Assembly: GCA_035048495.1 (NCBI GenBank) | Contig: CM068544.1 | Span: 46,339,893-46,403,892, forward strand | Direction of reading: 5' to 3' | Length of the DNA stretch: 64,000 nucleotides | DNA from: Euptelea pleiosperma | Taxonomy: Eukaryota > Streptophyta > Magnoliopsida > Ranunculales > Eupteleaceae | Shown here: piece after piece, positions 39,471-50,092 of the stretch | How positions within the stretch are numbered: position 1 is the stretch's first letter | Layout: each line of letters starts with the position of its first letter | Made by a program: the position numbers and the translations under genes | Notes under the pieces: generated by a model | Databases searched by the model: none | Told to the model about the DNA's origin: nothing | What the model saw: only the letters and a program-made list of their open reading frames with translations

Positions 39471-39479
39471 TCCGGATAT

Positions 39480-39870
39480 AAAATCTGGGCTGCAATTGAT
39501 TCTCATAAAAGTGAGAAGGAAGCTAGAGTTGTTGAGAGGATGAGAGCTTCTTTGGCTGAAGAGCTTGAAAGAGCTCAGGAAGAGCTATTAAGTGCTAACA
39601 AAAGGGTAATACCAAATATGCGATCACTTCTTTTTTAGCGTTAAACTTCAGTTAGTAAAAATCTCCTTCTGGGTGTACTGGATTCTGCAGATAGGGTCAC
39701 TTAATGCTACGTATAGGTAGGAATTCACAAGAATATAACACGAGCTTACAACAATACAACAATAGACTTCAGATGGATTGTGAAACATATAAGAGGAACT
39801 TTGAATGCCTAGAACAGGGCAAAGAATTAATTGTGGAGAACCTAAGCAGCTTAAGAAACCTGATATAATT
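39480..39870 (+). pseudogene. Kinesin-14 (ATK/KATA-like) stalk fragment
   Basis: The first piece, up to 39605, reads SEKEARVVERMRASLAEEL then ERAQEELLSANKR, a coiled coil. After a GT-AG-like gap, the next piece (about 39691 or 39721 on) reads QEYNTSLQQYNNRLQ..NFECLEQ..ELIVENLSSLR, matching the stalk before the motor of plant ATK1-type kinesins. There is no motor domain, and the frame ends in stops at about 39867. It is a fragment with an intron. Confidence 0.65.
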
Positions 39871-39879
39871 TGTTGTAGG

Positions 39880-40780
39880 ATGAATTAGCTTTGTACAGGT
39901 AAGTCCTGTTGTGTGCGCGTTTTACATCATTTACTGCTTTATATATGTTAGTTTCCCACAGATTTGGTGTTTTTTTTCCTCTTTTCTTTTTCTAAGAAAA
40001 TTCCCATATGAGTTGTCTTATTAAATTTCCTAGGCCATTGGAATGGATACATTAATTGTAATTTAGTGTTCAAATGTTTTGGCTGGAGTTCTTTTACGGG
40101 CAATAACATGATCAAATTAGGAGAGTTTTGTGTTGGTACTGCTTGGGAAAATGCTCCAACTGTAAGATGATAGAAGTTGGCTGAGAGTGGCCATGAAAAT
40201 CTGAAGTTGTTTTTGGTGGTATCCTTCCCCAACCATGGTTTCTTTTGAATTGTTGTTCCATTGATTGCAATAAAATAGTTCTGAATGATGAGTAATGGAT
40301 AAACTTCAGCCATGGTTTCCTACTTTTGAAGATTACATGGCTGTTTGGAAATTTTCCAACACTACCCAAGATAGCTGTGAATGATTTATTTTTTTGTTCT
40401 TTTGCTCTTATCATAAAAAATTTCAATAGTTGATCTATCACGATTGTTTTAATTATAAGTTTTACTTGCAAGCTTAACTTTGTCTTTGTTGCACTGGAAA
40501 CATATTTGAATAACTTGTGCATTCTCAACTGTACTTGATCTATCAATGGATATTTTTTTGGGGTTCTCAATTTTTTTTGGTCCCCCATATCCTGCTAGTA
40601 ACACCACATACCTAATTTTATTGTTTAATGACCATTTTTCAACTATGGATTCAATGATTGCAATCATCTAATCAGTAAACAGCTGAATTTTCTTCAATTG
40701 TATACAACATGATATTCTTCTTGCTTCCATAAGTAAAAAAGGTTGAATTATCTATATTTTAAAGTTATTTTCAGTTAAAA
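39880..40780. other. Gene-free AT-rich stretch
   Basis: Several short minus-strand frames rich in Lys, Ile and Asn, as expected for AT-rich noncoding DNA. No family is recognised. Confidence 0.4.
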
Positions 40781-40784
40781 ACAA

Positions 40785-41015
40785 TTAGCGATGGACTGAT
40801 TCCAAACAGTGATGCATGTAGGGACTTTTGCGACTTACAAAAGCCGCCAGTATTAGTGACATATTAGATTCGTCGCTAAACCGTCGCAGTAAGTGCACCT
40901 ACCCTGACGAGTTTAATCCGCCAATACAAGTTGTGCCCCCTATTTTGCGACGGGTTTTATCAACGGACCATGCGACGTACTAAATCCAATGGGGAATGTC
41001 AATTTTTTGGTAGTG
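40785..41015. mobile_element. Possible right end of a CACTA-type element
   Basis: The segment ends ..TCAATTTTTTGGTAGTG, the inverse of CACTACCAAAAAATTGA, the terminal type of plant CACTA elements. Inside are many short CGTCGC/GCGACG words, like CACTA subterminal repeats. I found no convincing left end, so the element size is unknown. Confidence 0.4.
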
Positions 41016-41959
41016 CTAGTCGTTAGATTTTAGTACTGTTTAATGCGTGATTATAACTATGAGATTCAACCATTTTTGGGGCACGTACAAAAATCAATGC
41101 CTAAAAATCATCAAACAAGCTGATTTTTTGGTATGAATGTCTACCAAGGAGTGGGCTAACATCCATGTGGTCAGTGGGCTCAAATTCGCAGCGGTGATAA
41201 ACAAAGATTGCTATACGTGGTGCCAAAATGCCTTAGGTTTACCTTTTTTACATCGCGACCCATTACCAAAACATCCTCAGAAACTGTGGGTCAGCGTGAG
41301 TTATACAAAAGAGATGGCATTGGTCCTCCTCTTGGTGCAATAATGCAATTATCTCACTGTTTACGATAGTCGTGTAAAATCATGCAAATTCCTACAAAAT
41401 CATATTTATATTTGAGTTATGCAGTTAACTATTATTGCCAATTTGCAACAGTCAAATACGACGCCGAGATCTATTGGGGGTCATCAATTGTAAAGCCCGC
41501 GGGGGTAGAGTTGGCCAGGGACCACACAATAATATACATATACAATATAACACAGCAAGGATCTCCAAGGCTTATGTCCAGATCTGACCCAATTCTGCGC
41601 ATTGAAGATAGGGTCCAAACTGATCAAAGACTGAGCTTGATCATACTTACACAATCCACATACGATGTTTATTTAAAACTGATCATGTACCAAAGATCCG
41701 AAACTAGTACTTGGGAATGATCAGTTGGTTCTTGGATTTGAGCTGCTTCATTTCATGCTCTAAGAGAATTTTTGACGACCATCCAAAAAGAATGTCTAAG
41801 TGGCTAAGTGGTCAATCAAGCTGATTTTTGGTATGATCAGTGGTCAATAAGAGTGTCTAAGTGGCTCATATGGACGTCCGTGAGCACAATTGGACTCAGT
41901 TAAGTAGGGGATTTACACCCATGAGTTGTAGGTGATGGTATTCTCATATATATCAATAT

Positions 41960-42170
41960 TAATGGGTCAGGCTCACGAGCCCCTTTCGAGAGTTTCGTGT
42001 TATCAGTTGTGGATTTTGTGAATCCAACGGTGGTGGTTAGCGCTGCCAAAAGTGAAAAAAGTGATGCCGGCTCAGCCCTAACAACTACCATAGTGTTCTC
42101 GGAATCCACGGTTGAGAACACGACACCCGGGAGGGGCACAAAAAGGGGGCTCCTGAGCCCAACCCCTTCA
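41960..42170. mobile_element. Foldback element family C, copy 2
   Basis: The arms GTGGATTTTGTGAATCCAAC and GTTCTCGGAATCCACGG are the family C arms, within outer repeats GGGTCAGGCTCACGAGCCCC and GGGGGCTCCTGAGCCCAACC. Same family as 33345-33560. Confidence 0.65.
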
Positions 42171-42975
42171 TTTATTCCATGAATTGTAGGTGATAGTATT
42201 TTCGCATATGCCAATTATTCATTTATTGATTCATCACCGTGGTTTATTTCTAATCCCACTAATTAAGGAAGGAAGCACTTAGAACTTAAGGGATCCTTTG
42301 GATGACTCAGGTGGGACCCATCCAAACACCCATCCAAGGCTACGACATTGCTTCGTTTAGATTGATGCTGTACTGTACGAAAATTGCTGCCAAACACGCC
42401 CTAATCATTTACTTAGCAAAGAAGCAAATAGCATAACTCGTAGCGAGATAGTCTAGTAGGTGGCCGTGGTACATTTTTCCTTTTGGAGCTGTAGAGGACA
42501 CAAAACCACACCACTTGGCATTCTTTCGACCCCACTGACTCATAAACGATCAACAGTCAGCGTATTGGTGATCTCTAGCCGTTGGATATTATCTTTTTAT
42601 GGGATGATTTATAGTTGTATTTTAACAGCATTTTTCGGGTACTCAGATTGAATAGCCAAAAATCACCAATTGAGCTAACAGCAAAAAATCTGCCTCTCTA
42701 GTGTGATCTATAGCTGTTGGATTCAAACAGCAAAAAATCACCTCATACAATCCAATGGACCATCAATCAGCGTGATTTTTGCTGTGCAGATCAACATGTG
42801 TGAGCCAATCATTCATGAGTTGGTGGGCCCGGAAAGAGTGCCACATGGAGCGTAAATAAATTCGCCTCAGAAAAACACGGTAGTCGGTAGCGTAAATGAG
42901 ACGAGGTAAAAGTCGTTCATTGAATCATTCCATGTTGTTGTAGATATAGGTAAAGGGTAAAATCGTCCTTCCAAA
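42171..42975. other. Upstream region of the C2 gene with MITE debris
   Basis: Repeated words such as CAAAAAATCACCTCATACAA and TCAGCGTGATTTTTGCTGTG suggest a small foldback at about 42540-42800. No gene is seen. Confidence 0.4.
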
Positions 42976-42979
42976 AATC

Positions 42980-42986
42980 TATATAT
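42980..42986 (+). promoter_or_regulatory. Probable TATA box of the C2 gene
   Basis: TATATAT, about 95 bases before the ATG, followed by a CT-rich leader (CTCCCTCGTCTTCTTTTTCG). Confidence 0.55.
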
Positions 42987-43076
42987 TCTCCCTCGTCTTC
43001 TTTTTCGCCGCTCTCCGTACCTTCCATCTTTGATTTTTTTTCTTATCCCCCCTCCCGGTGTTCGGTAATAATCAAC

Positions 43077-43976
43077 ATGGCCTCTTCTCGCCCTTCTCCA
43101 AAGCTTATCGACCTCGACATCACCATCGTCTCTGCCAAGCACCTCAAGAACGTTAACTGGCGTCATGGCGGCCTCAAACCCTACGCCATCTTCTGGCTCG
43201 ATCCGGACCGCCGACTCGCCACGAAACCCGATGACTCGGGCTCAACTCGTCCCGTCTGGAACGAACGGTCCACCCTCCCGATCAACCAACCCCTCCAAGA
43301 CTCCCTCCTCACCCTCGAAATCTTCCACTCCAAACCCTCCGAAACTCCCAAACCCCTGGTCGGAACGCTCCGATTCCCGCTCAAAGACCTGGTCGATTCG
43401 GTCGATTCCAACCTCATCAGAACCCTCGAACTCCGTCGTCCGTCAGGCCGTCCCCAAGGAAAGATCCGGATAAAACTCGCCGTCCGTGAACGCCCTTCCC
43501 CGCCCGCACCTGAGTATCATATCACTCCTCCGCCGAGCTATTATTACTCCAGTGCCCCTCCCCCTCCTACACGCGATTACAGGGGATACTCTCCCTCTCC
43601 GTACACATCTCCTATCCCGCCGGCGGCTCCGGCGTCTCCGTACCCCTACGGAAGCTACTCTGATCCGTACTCCGGTTACTACTCCGGCTACTATTCTCAG
43701 CCGCCACCACCACCTCGGCCGTTCTTCGATAGGGCTTCTAGTTATGCTGGGCCCAGCGGGCCATCGGCACCCGTGGATTTCTCATCATACGATCATAAGA
43801 TGAAGGGAAGCAAGATAGGATTGGGTACCGGTATAGCCGTGGGGGCCGTGGCTGGGGCTTTGGGAGGGCTTGCTTTGGAGGAAGGGTTGAAGTATGAGGA
43901 GGAGAAGATTGCGGAGAGGGTTGAGAGCGACTTGGCTGCAAGGGACGATTACAGTGATTATCGAGGCGATTATTGA
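43077..43976 (+). CDS. C2-domain protein, SRC2-like, single exon
   Basis: A 299-aa protein from one uninterrupted frame. Residues about 10-136 form a C2 domain of the SRC2 type (LDITIVSAKHLKNV, PYAIFWLDPDRR, PVWNERSTLPI, GKIRIKLAVRER). Residues 141-230 are Pro/Tyr/Ser-rich low complexity with PYGSY and SGYYSGYYS repeats. Residues 246-267 (IGLGTGIAVGAVAGALGGLA) are a Gly/Ala-rich hydrophobic segment that may insert in or touch a membrane, and an acidic tail follows. Few Asp residues sit where Ca2+ ligands are expected, so Ca2+ binding is doubtful. Family members act at membranes in cold, defence and secretory responses; the exact role here is unknown. The first half is strongly C-biased at third positions, unlike the 3' end. 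The start is the first ATG after the leader. Confidence 0.93.
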   Translation: MASSRPSPKLIDLDITIVSAKHLKNVNWRHGGLKPYAIFWLDPDRRLATKPDDSGSTRPVWNERSTLPINQPLQDSLLTLEIFHSKPSETPKPLVGTLRFPLKDLVDSVDSNLIRTLELRRPSGRPQGKIRIKLAVRERPSPPAPEYHITPPPSYYYSSAPPPPTRDYRGYSPSPYTSPIPPAAPASPYPYGSYSDPYSGYYSGYYSQPPPPPRPFFDRASSYAGPSGPSAPVDFSSYDHKMKGSKIGLGTGIAVGAVAGALGGLALEEGLKYEEEKIAERVESDLAARDDYSDYRGDY

Positions 43977-44030
43977 AGTAATTTGGTAATCTTGGGCTTG
44001 GACTCTGATGGAGAGGTATGGCAAATAACC

Positions 44031-44036
44031 AATAAA
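44031..44036 (+). terminator. Candidate C2 gene poly(A) signal
   Basis: AATAAA, about 55 bases after the stop codon, followed by T/G-rich sequence. Confidence 0.5.
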
Positions 44037-46020
44037 TTTGAGTTAGGGTTTGTGGTTTCGTGATATATATGTGTGGATATAATCTACGGTACCAAAGGTT
44101 GCTTGAACAACAAAGGGGGAAATTAAGGTTTATTCGATGAGATCCTTTTGATTAATTGGTGTAAATTTATCAACTTTTGATGAAATGAGATGAATCCAGT
44201 GTTCTGTTCGTTTAGTCCAGTTTCTTGCTGTTTTAGGGTTTGAAATATTTTTGGGTTTCTTAATTGCTCGCTTAGATAAAATTTCCACTGAATGGTTTAA
44301 TTGAATTTATCATCAACTTGCACATAATCTTGTAGATGTTATAATAGGTAAAAGAAGATCGCTCTCAGGAATCTAGAGAAGCAATGTAAGAATAATAATT
44401 ATTGGTGGATAAATGTGATAAAAGAAGTATAAATATTGTGTTTGTTGTGGAGTGGTTTCTTGGGTGACATTAATGAGCTTTTGCAAGATTCAGTTCAGCT
44501 CAAGTGTTATGATTTGAGTACGATTCATGACTTGAATCTAATGACTTGTTTACTTTAACGATGTCTATCTTTGTTCTTTTTCGATATGGATGTCTATAGT
44601 GCTCATAGGGATTGCCAGGTAAAATGTGTGTTTGTACAAAACCTTGTCATCATATGATAGGTTATTGAGTAGTTAGGCATATTATATAATTTTTTGGATA
44701 TTATTACATAGTTGTTACACTCATAAAGCAAAATCTTTAGGAATTTTACAATCCAACAGTTTGAATTCAATTCCTTACTATTTTATGATCTGATTCAATT
44801 CTGACAAATGCTTAGAAATTCTGCATGAGGCATGTGCATAAGCTCTTTCGGGTGATTGCACTATGGGTGTGTTTGCATGCACTCACCCAATTCAGACGTA
44901 TCTTTCCTTTTTAAATCATGTGCGACCTGTTACCAAGGAGCCTTTGTGCAAAAGCATGGTCAAGCTAGTTTCTCTTCATTATAGGGTGGGTATTATTGGG
45001 GTTTCATTTAGTTTTGATTTTTAAATTAGCATGACTAACAACTAGGCAAATTGGTGAACCTAGTGTGACACATTTTGGAAAGAACATCTTGTGGGAAGCC
45101 CTTTATTAAGAAGTTGGGTGGTTTGACTCCTTGATTGAGAGACTAATGATATGGACATGCTTTGACCTAGTGATACACGCACTCATCTTGTGTGAAATAT
45201 GGTATGATACTATATGGTCCTAGGTCCTAGAAGGAGTCTTTTGATATATGCTAAACCAATATAATATTATAAGCCTTTTCTTGTTTACTCTTGGCCAACC
45301 TAAGAAAGTTACATTGAGTTTCTTCGATAGTTTGATGTACAATGTTCTAGAATTGGTTAGGTGCGGTGATCTGCCTTTTTTTTACTGAGGCATCTTGATG
45401 CCGAATAAAGTCCTATTGCAAAGCGACTTAGTACATGTGAGGTTGGATTTTGAACATATGATCCTAACTGCACACCTTAATCCGTCAACCTTGATTTAGT
45501 GTAAAAATATGTAGACTATTGAGAGATACTTGCATAAATTCTTTGAAAATCAACTTAATGTCTGAATAATTAAAATGTCTTTGCTCAAGATTTGATATAG
45601 GTTCTAAAAATTTGAGAGGAGATTGCCCTTTACCTTGAATTCTGAGGTTCTATTCATTAGACCGAGATAGTATGTAAATCTGTTTGACTTGTTAGCTGAT
45701 CGAGGATGAGGTAGAGGGACACATATTCTATGTAAAATCCCTTGTTTGCATGTTGACTACATGGCAAGTCGTTCGCGGCTACTGTAATTTGATATACATG
45801 AGTGAAAGTAGATGATAAGTAGGTTATTTCTTATAGGGTAAAGTCATGATGTATCTAGACTAATTCGTTGGCTTGAGTCGAGCCAAGATCAACTTATTTT
45901 AGGCGGAGGATGGAGTGGTGGGTGATTGCTTAAAAAGGATCTCGAACTAATCAGTTGGTGTTTAAGAGATTTCTAATGTCAGTAATGGACACGTGTATGA
46001 TTTAGATGGGGTGCATATTT
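44037..46020. other. Gene-free stretch between C2 gene and gypsy array
   Basis: No gene is recognised. 45440-45650 is a diverged repeat of 38575-38790. Short frames only. Confidence 0.5.
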
Positions 46021-46021
46021 T

Positions 46022-46592
46022 ATGCCGACTGGTGAGCGTCAACAACTCATTACCACCCTCTTGAGTGAATTTAAGAACTACTTTGTGTGGAATCATCAAT
46101 CATGCAAAAATGACTGGTCTCGACCCTACCTTGGTTGTCCACAATCATAAAATGTCGCCCCAGGAATCCAACCAGTCAAGCCGCCACCTCAACCCTTTCG
46201 TCTTGATATCGAGGAGCAAATAAAACCTGAAGTCTCTAGGCTATTGGAAGTCGGTTACAACAAAGCCATACAACACCTGACCTGGCTCACAAACATCGTG
46301 CTAGTCAAGAAGTAAAATGGTCAGATTTGTTGTTGTGTGGACTTTCGACATCTCAACCGTGCATGCCCTAAAGACGATTTTCCACTCCCCAATATGTACA
46401 TGCTAATTGACGCAACGACAGGGCATGAAATGTTTTTTTTTTCATGGATGGGTTTAGCGGCTATAACCAAGTTTGCATGGCACCGGGTGATGATGAGAAA
46501 ACAACATTTCAAACACCGATATGGAACTTTTATTATACTGTTATGCCTTTCTGCCTGAAGAACGCTGGAGGCACCTATCGGAGAGCAATGAC
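46022..46592 (+). mobile_element. Gypsy fragment G2: RT N-terminal half
   Basis: Pre-RT and RT text: VDFRHLNRACPKDDFPLPNM, FFSWMG, then AITKF in shifted frames. It belongs to the subfamily with a long T-run (FFF instead of FSF before MDG). It breaks at about 46592 into leader sequence of the next unit without the catalytic YVDD region. Confidence 0.85.
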
Positions 46593-49372
46593 AAAAAAGC
46601 ACTAAGATCTAGAGTCTGACAAAGATGGAACTTGAATGGCTAATGACTTATCTTAGGTGGGTCTACTAGACTATTGTTCTCTGCTCACTAGACATTTTCA
46701 CTTGCCTTATCCTTCGACATTTTTTCGGCGACTCCATTGGGGAAGGTTCTCCTACAAGACATGAGAGAACCACGGCCGGGACGTTAAGAGCCCTCAAGCT
46801 AGACTGAACAAGTCACTAATCAACTTGTTAGTCAAGAGAAAGTTATACCCAACATACTACCACTGCAACTAGATTTTCTAATCGGAGCCAACCTATTGTC
46901 GAAGATATCTCTCCCCATCTTACGGATGTGGTAGACTCACTATCTCACTGCCAAAGGGTAATGTTAACGCTTTGACATTTTTCTCAACATTCCGTACCTC
47001 TGTTGCCACCTGCAATGGATGACATCGTTGAGAATAAAGGAGCATGTCCCTATGACTCAAGAGCCCCACGTCTTGCCTATCCCAAGTCCCAAACTCGCCT
47101 AGATGCACTGACTACTACACATGTGGACTCTTTGCCAAATTATGTCACGATGGCAGACTTGACTCGCCTCTTCGAGGAAGAACAAGGTGATACAAACAGG
47201 GATAACATCCTATACAACCATCATCCTCATTACTCGTTGGACCTCCAGTGCAAACCTTTTCTCTAAGCAATCTGACGACGTGCTGCAACCCATAGTTGAA
47301 CGTTTAACTCAAAACTACATTGTGTAAGGACTTTCTTCAATTCCCTCAACTTCTTAGAAGATCAACTACGTGCTGGTATGTTTGTCCTAACTAAGTTGTC
47401 TACCAAAGCAATGTCTGTTAGCTACTTCCAGTTCAAGTGTTAGAAACCAGCTCACAAATGTTGTGACCTTCAGCGACGCTGGCTTAGAAGACCCCCTCGT
47501 CGAATCCTTTGGCCGTTATATGTGACAACATCAATAAATACGCTGAATTCAAGCGAACCATTGTCGACATCGGGTCATCTCTCTATCTCATTCCTTTGGC
47601 CTCTTTGGATGCATTTGGAATTTCTTGACATTGTATCACTCGGCATCCCACTATTCTTCTAGACTTAAGTGGCCAAAGCCAACCACATGCATACCAAACC
47701 TGACCTGGTTCGCAAACATCGTTCCAATCAAGTAGAAAAATGGTCAGATTTGTTGTCGTATGGACATTTGAGATTTCTACCGTGCATGCCCTAAAGATGA
47801 GTTTCCACTCCCCAATATGGACATGCTAGTTGACGCAACGACAGGGCATGTGATGTTTTTTTTTCCTGGATGGGTATAGTGGCTATAACCAAAGTTCGCA
47901 TGGCACCGAGTACTGATCAAAGACCACATTTCTAACACCAATAGGGAACTTTTATTATACTGTCATGCCTTTCGGCCTCAGGAACGTTGGATGCACCTAT
48001 CAGAGAACAATGACATCAATATTCCATGACATGCTTCACCAAGACATTAGAGACTGTAGATAACATTGTGGTAAGTCAAAGAAGCGTGACAATCACTCAC
48101 AAAGATTACATCATGTTATCGAGTGGTGCAGACAATTCAAGTTACGAGTGAATCCACTCAATTGCACCTTTGGTGTCATTGCTGGCAAATTCCTTGGCTT
48201 CAATGTGTACAAGGCATCGACATTAACGCCTAGCGCTCGGCTGCTATCATCTTGATGCCAGCACCTAGGTGTTTGAATGACTTAAAAAGTTTATTGGGCT
48301 GTCTCTGTTACATTTGGCGCTTTGTACCTTCCTTAGCCGACATCATGGCTCATTTCCTCTCTATGCTCAAGAAAAATGCTCAGTTCCAATTGGGTCACCA
48401 GCAACATGCTACTTTCTCCAAGGTCAAGAAGCTATTGACCTCAACCCCCACTATGATGTCGTCGTTGGTGGAGAAACCAATTGTCTTATACCTCGTCGCT
48501 TCAGATCTATACATTGGTGCCATACTAGCACAAGAAGATGAAGGTCGAGAATGTCCTATCTACTACAACAGTCGTGTGTTAAGGGACGTTTAGCTCTGCT
48601 ATTCGAAGTTCGAGTGTACATGCCTCCCATCATCCATGCTACCCAAAAATTTCGTCATTATCTGATGGTCATGAACGGTGATCTCATCGTCAAAGCGGAC
48701 CTAGTTTGATATCTCATTTCAAAACCAACATTAATAGGATGCACTGCTAGATGGCTATATCAGTTGTTTGAATTTGACATCTCGTTGTCACCCGAAGGCC
48801 ATCAAAGGACAAGCGATTGTCGACTTGCTAGCAACATTCCCAGGGTTGGATGACACCTTAACACATGAAGATATCTCGGGGAAGTGCCAAACGTTTTCCA
48901 TAGCCCAAGAAGCTTCCCCCGAGGAAATATGGATACTTTATTTCGATGGGTCCTCTACGACTACTGGAGGAGATGCATGAGTTTTTTCATTGCTCCAGAT
49001 ACCACGGTCACGTCGATTTCTTGTGAACTCGATATCCCATGGTCAAATAATGAGGCCGTGTACGAAGCCTTCTTCCTGGGTCTTTCTATAGCAAAGAATT
49101 TAGGAGTCCAAGACGTCAAGATAAAGGGAGACTCCACGGGAGTACAAGACGATCCAATATTTCTCAAAATTCTATCATCGAACACACTGTACGGACGGGT
49201 AATCATCATGTCGACGCTTTGGCCACCTTAGCTTCCAAGCTCTTTTTCGAAGAAGTAGAAACTGTTATTCGAGTCTCGAAAAGGACGGTTCCTAAGTCTT
49301 GGTTGGAGGACATTGAATCCAGTTCGCTAAGTGAGTCGACGTTGGCACCATCCAATAATTGTTGACTTGTGC
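46593..49372 (+). mobile_element. Gypsy fragment G3: leader, short gag, RT, RNase H
   Basis: It starts with leader text (AGATCTAGAGTCTGACAAAGATGG, broken into words: AGATCTAGAGTC, GACAAAGATGG), a primer-site-proximal GGCGACTCCATTGGGG, a truncated gag (MADLTRLFEEEQGD), protease debris, RT (47700-48080), connection domain (LKSLLGCLCYIWRF) and RNase H (FDGSSTT at about 48940; SNNEAVYEAFFLGL). The YVDD site is destroyed (48050). Many stops and frameshifts; dead. Confidence 0.8.
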
Positions 49373-50092
49373 CTTACTTTTGACACTGATAGTTTGTCGT
49401 TAAAACATACGAAGTCATTTGTGTGGTTCTCCAAGATACCCTATACCACCAGGGGGACCTGATGGTACACTTTCCCAGTGTGTGAGTTGAATCGAAGCTT
49501 TAAAGATACGACATCAAGTCGACGTCAACACAAGACCTCGATGTTGAGACACAAGATGTCGACTCGAGACATTGACATTGATCAAAATTTTTCTGGTCGA
49601 CATGTGGCGTTGACATGAGAAGTCGACATAAAACATCTCGCTTCCATTTTTTCTAGGTGTCGCTTCTACAAGCATCTCAGAGATTTTACTAGACTAATGG
49701 CATCTTGTTTGTGGATCAAGTTCGCAGTCAAGGTATTGTTGACTTGTGCCTTACATTTCACACTGGTACTTCGTCGTTACAACATACAAAGTCATTTGTG
49801 TGCTTCTCCAAGATACCCTATACCGTCAGGGACTTGATGGTACACTTTCCCGGTGTGTTGGCCGAATTGAATCTTTGAAGATACGACATCAAGTCGACGT
49901 CGAGACACAAGACGTTGACGACGCTCGAAAATTTTCAAGTCGACATGAGGCGTTGACATGGGAAGTCGACATAATACATCTCGCTCACATTTTTTCTAAA
50001 TGTCGCTTCTACGAGCATCTCAGAGATTCTACCCCACTAATATGTGATCTTGTGTGTCAATCAACCTCGTAGTCAAGCCATCGTTGACACAC
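49373..50092 (+). repeat. Two head-to-tail copies of a ~360-bp unit (X)
   Basis: Both begin TTGTTGACTTGTGCCTTAC (49373 and 49736) and end near GCAGTCAAG. They share several GTCGAC words and the CATCTCAGAGATT text. A third full copy is at 56633-56990 and partial ones lie near 58062 and 61648. The position after RNase H and before the leader would suit an LTR, but I cannot show TG..CA ends with a target duplication. Confidence 0.75.

Noticed and set aside
40112..40588. 158-aa minus-strand frame
   Set aside because: Lys/Ile/Ser-rich translation of AT-rich DNA, no recognisable domain, overlapped by other equal frames.
43165..43803. Alternative plus-strand and minus-strand frames within the C2 gene
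   Set aside because: Shadows of the C-rich coding sequence; no domain similarity.
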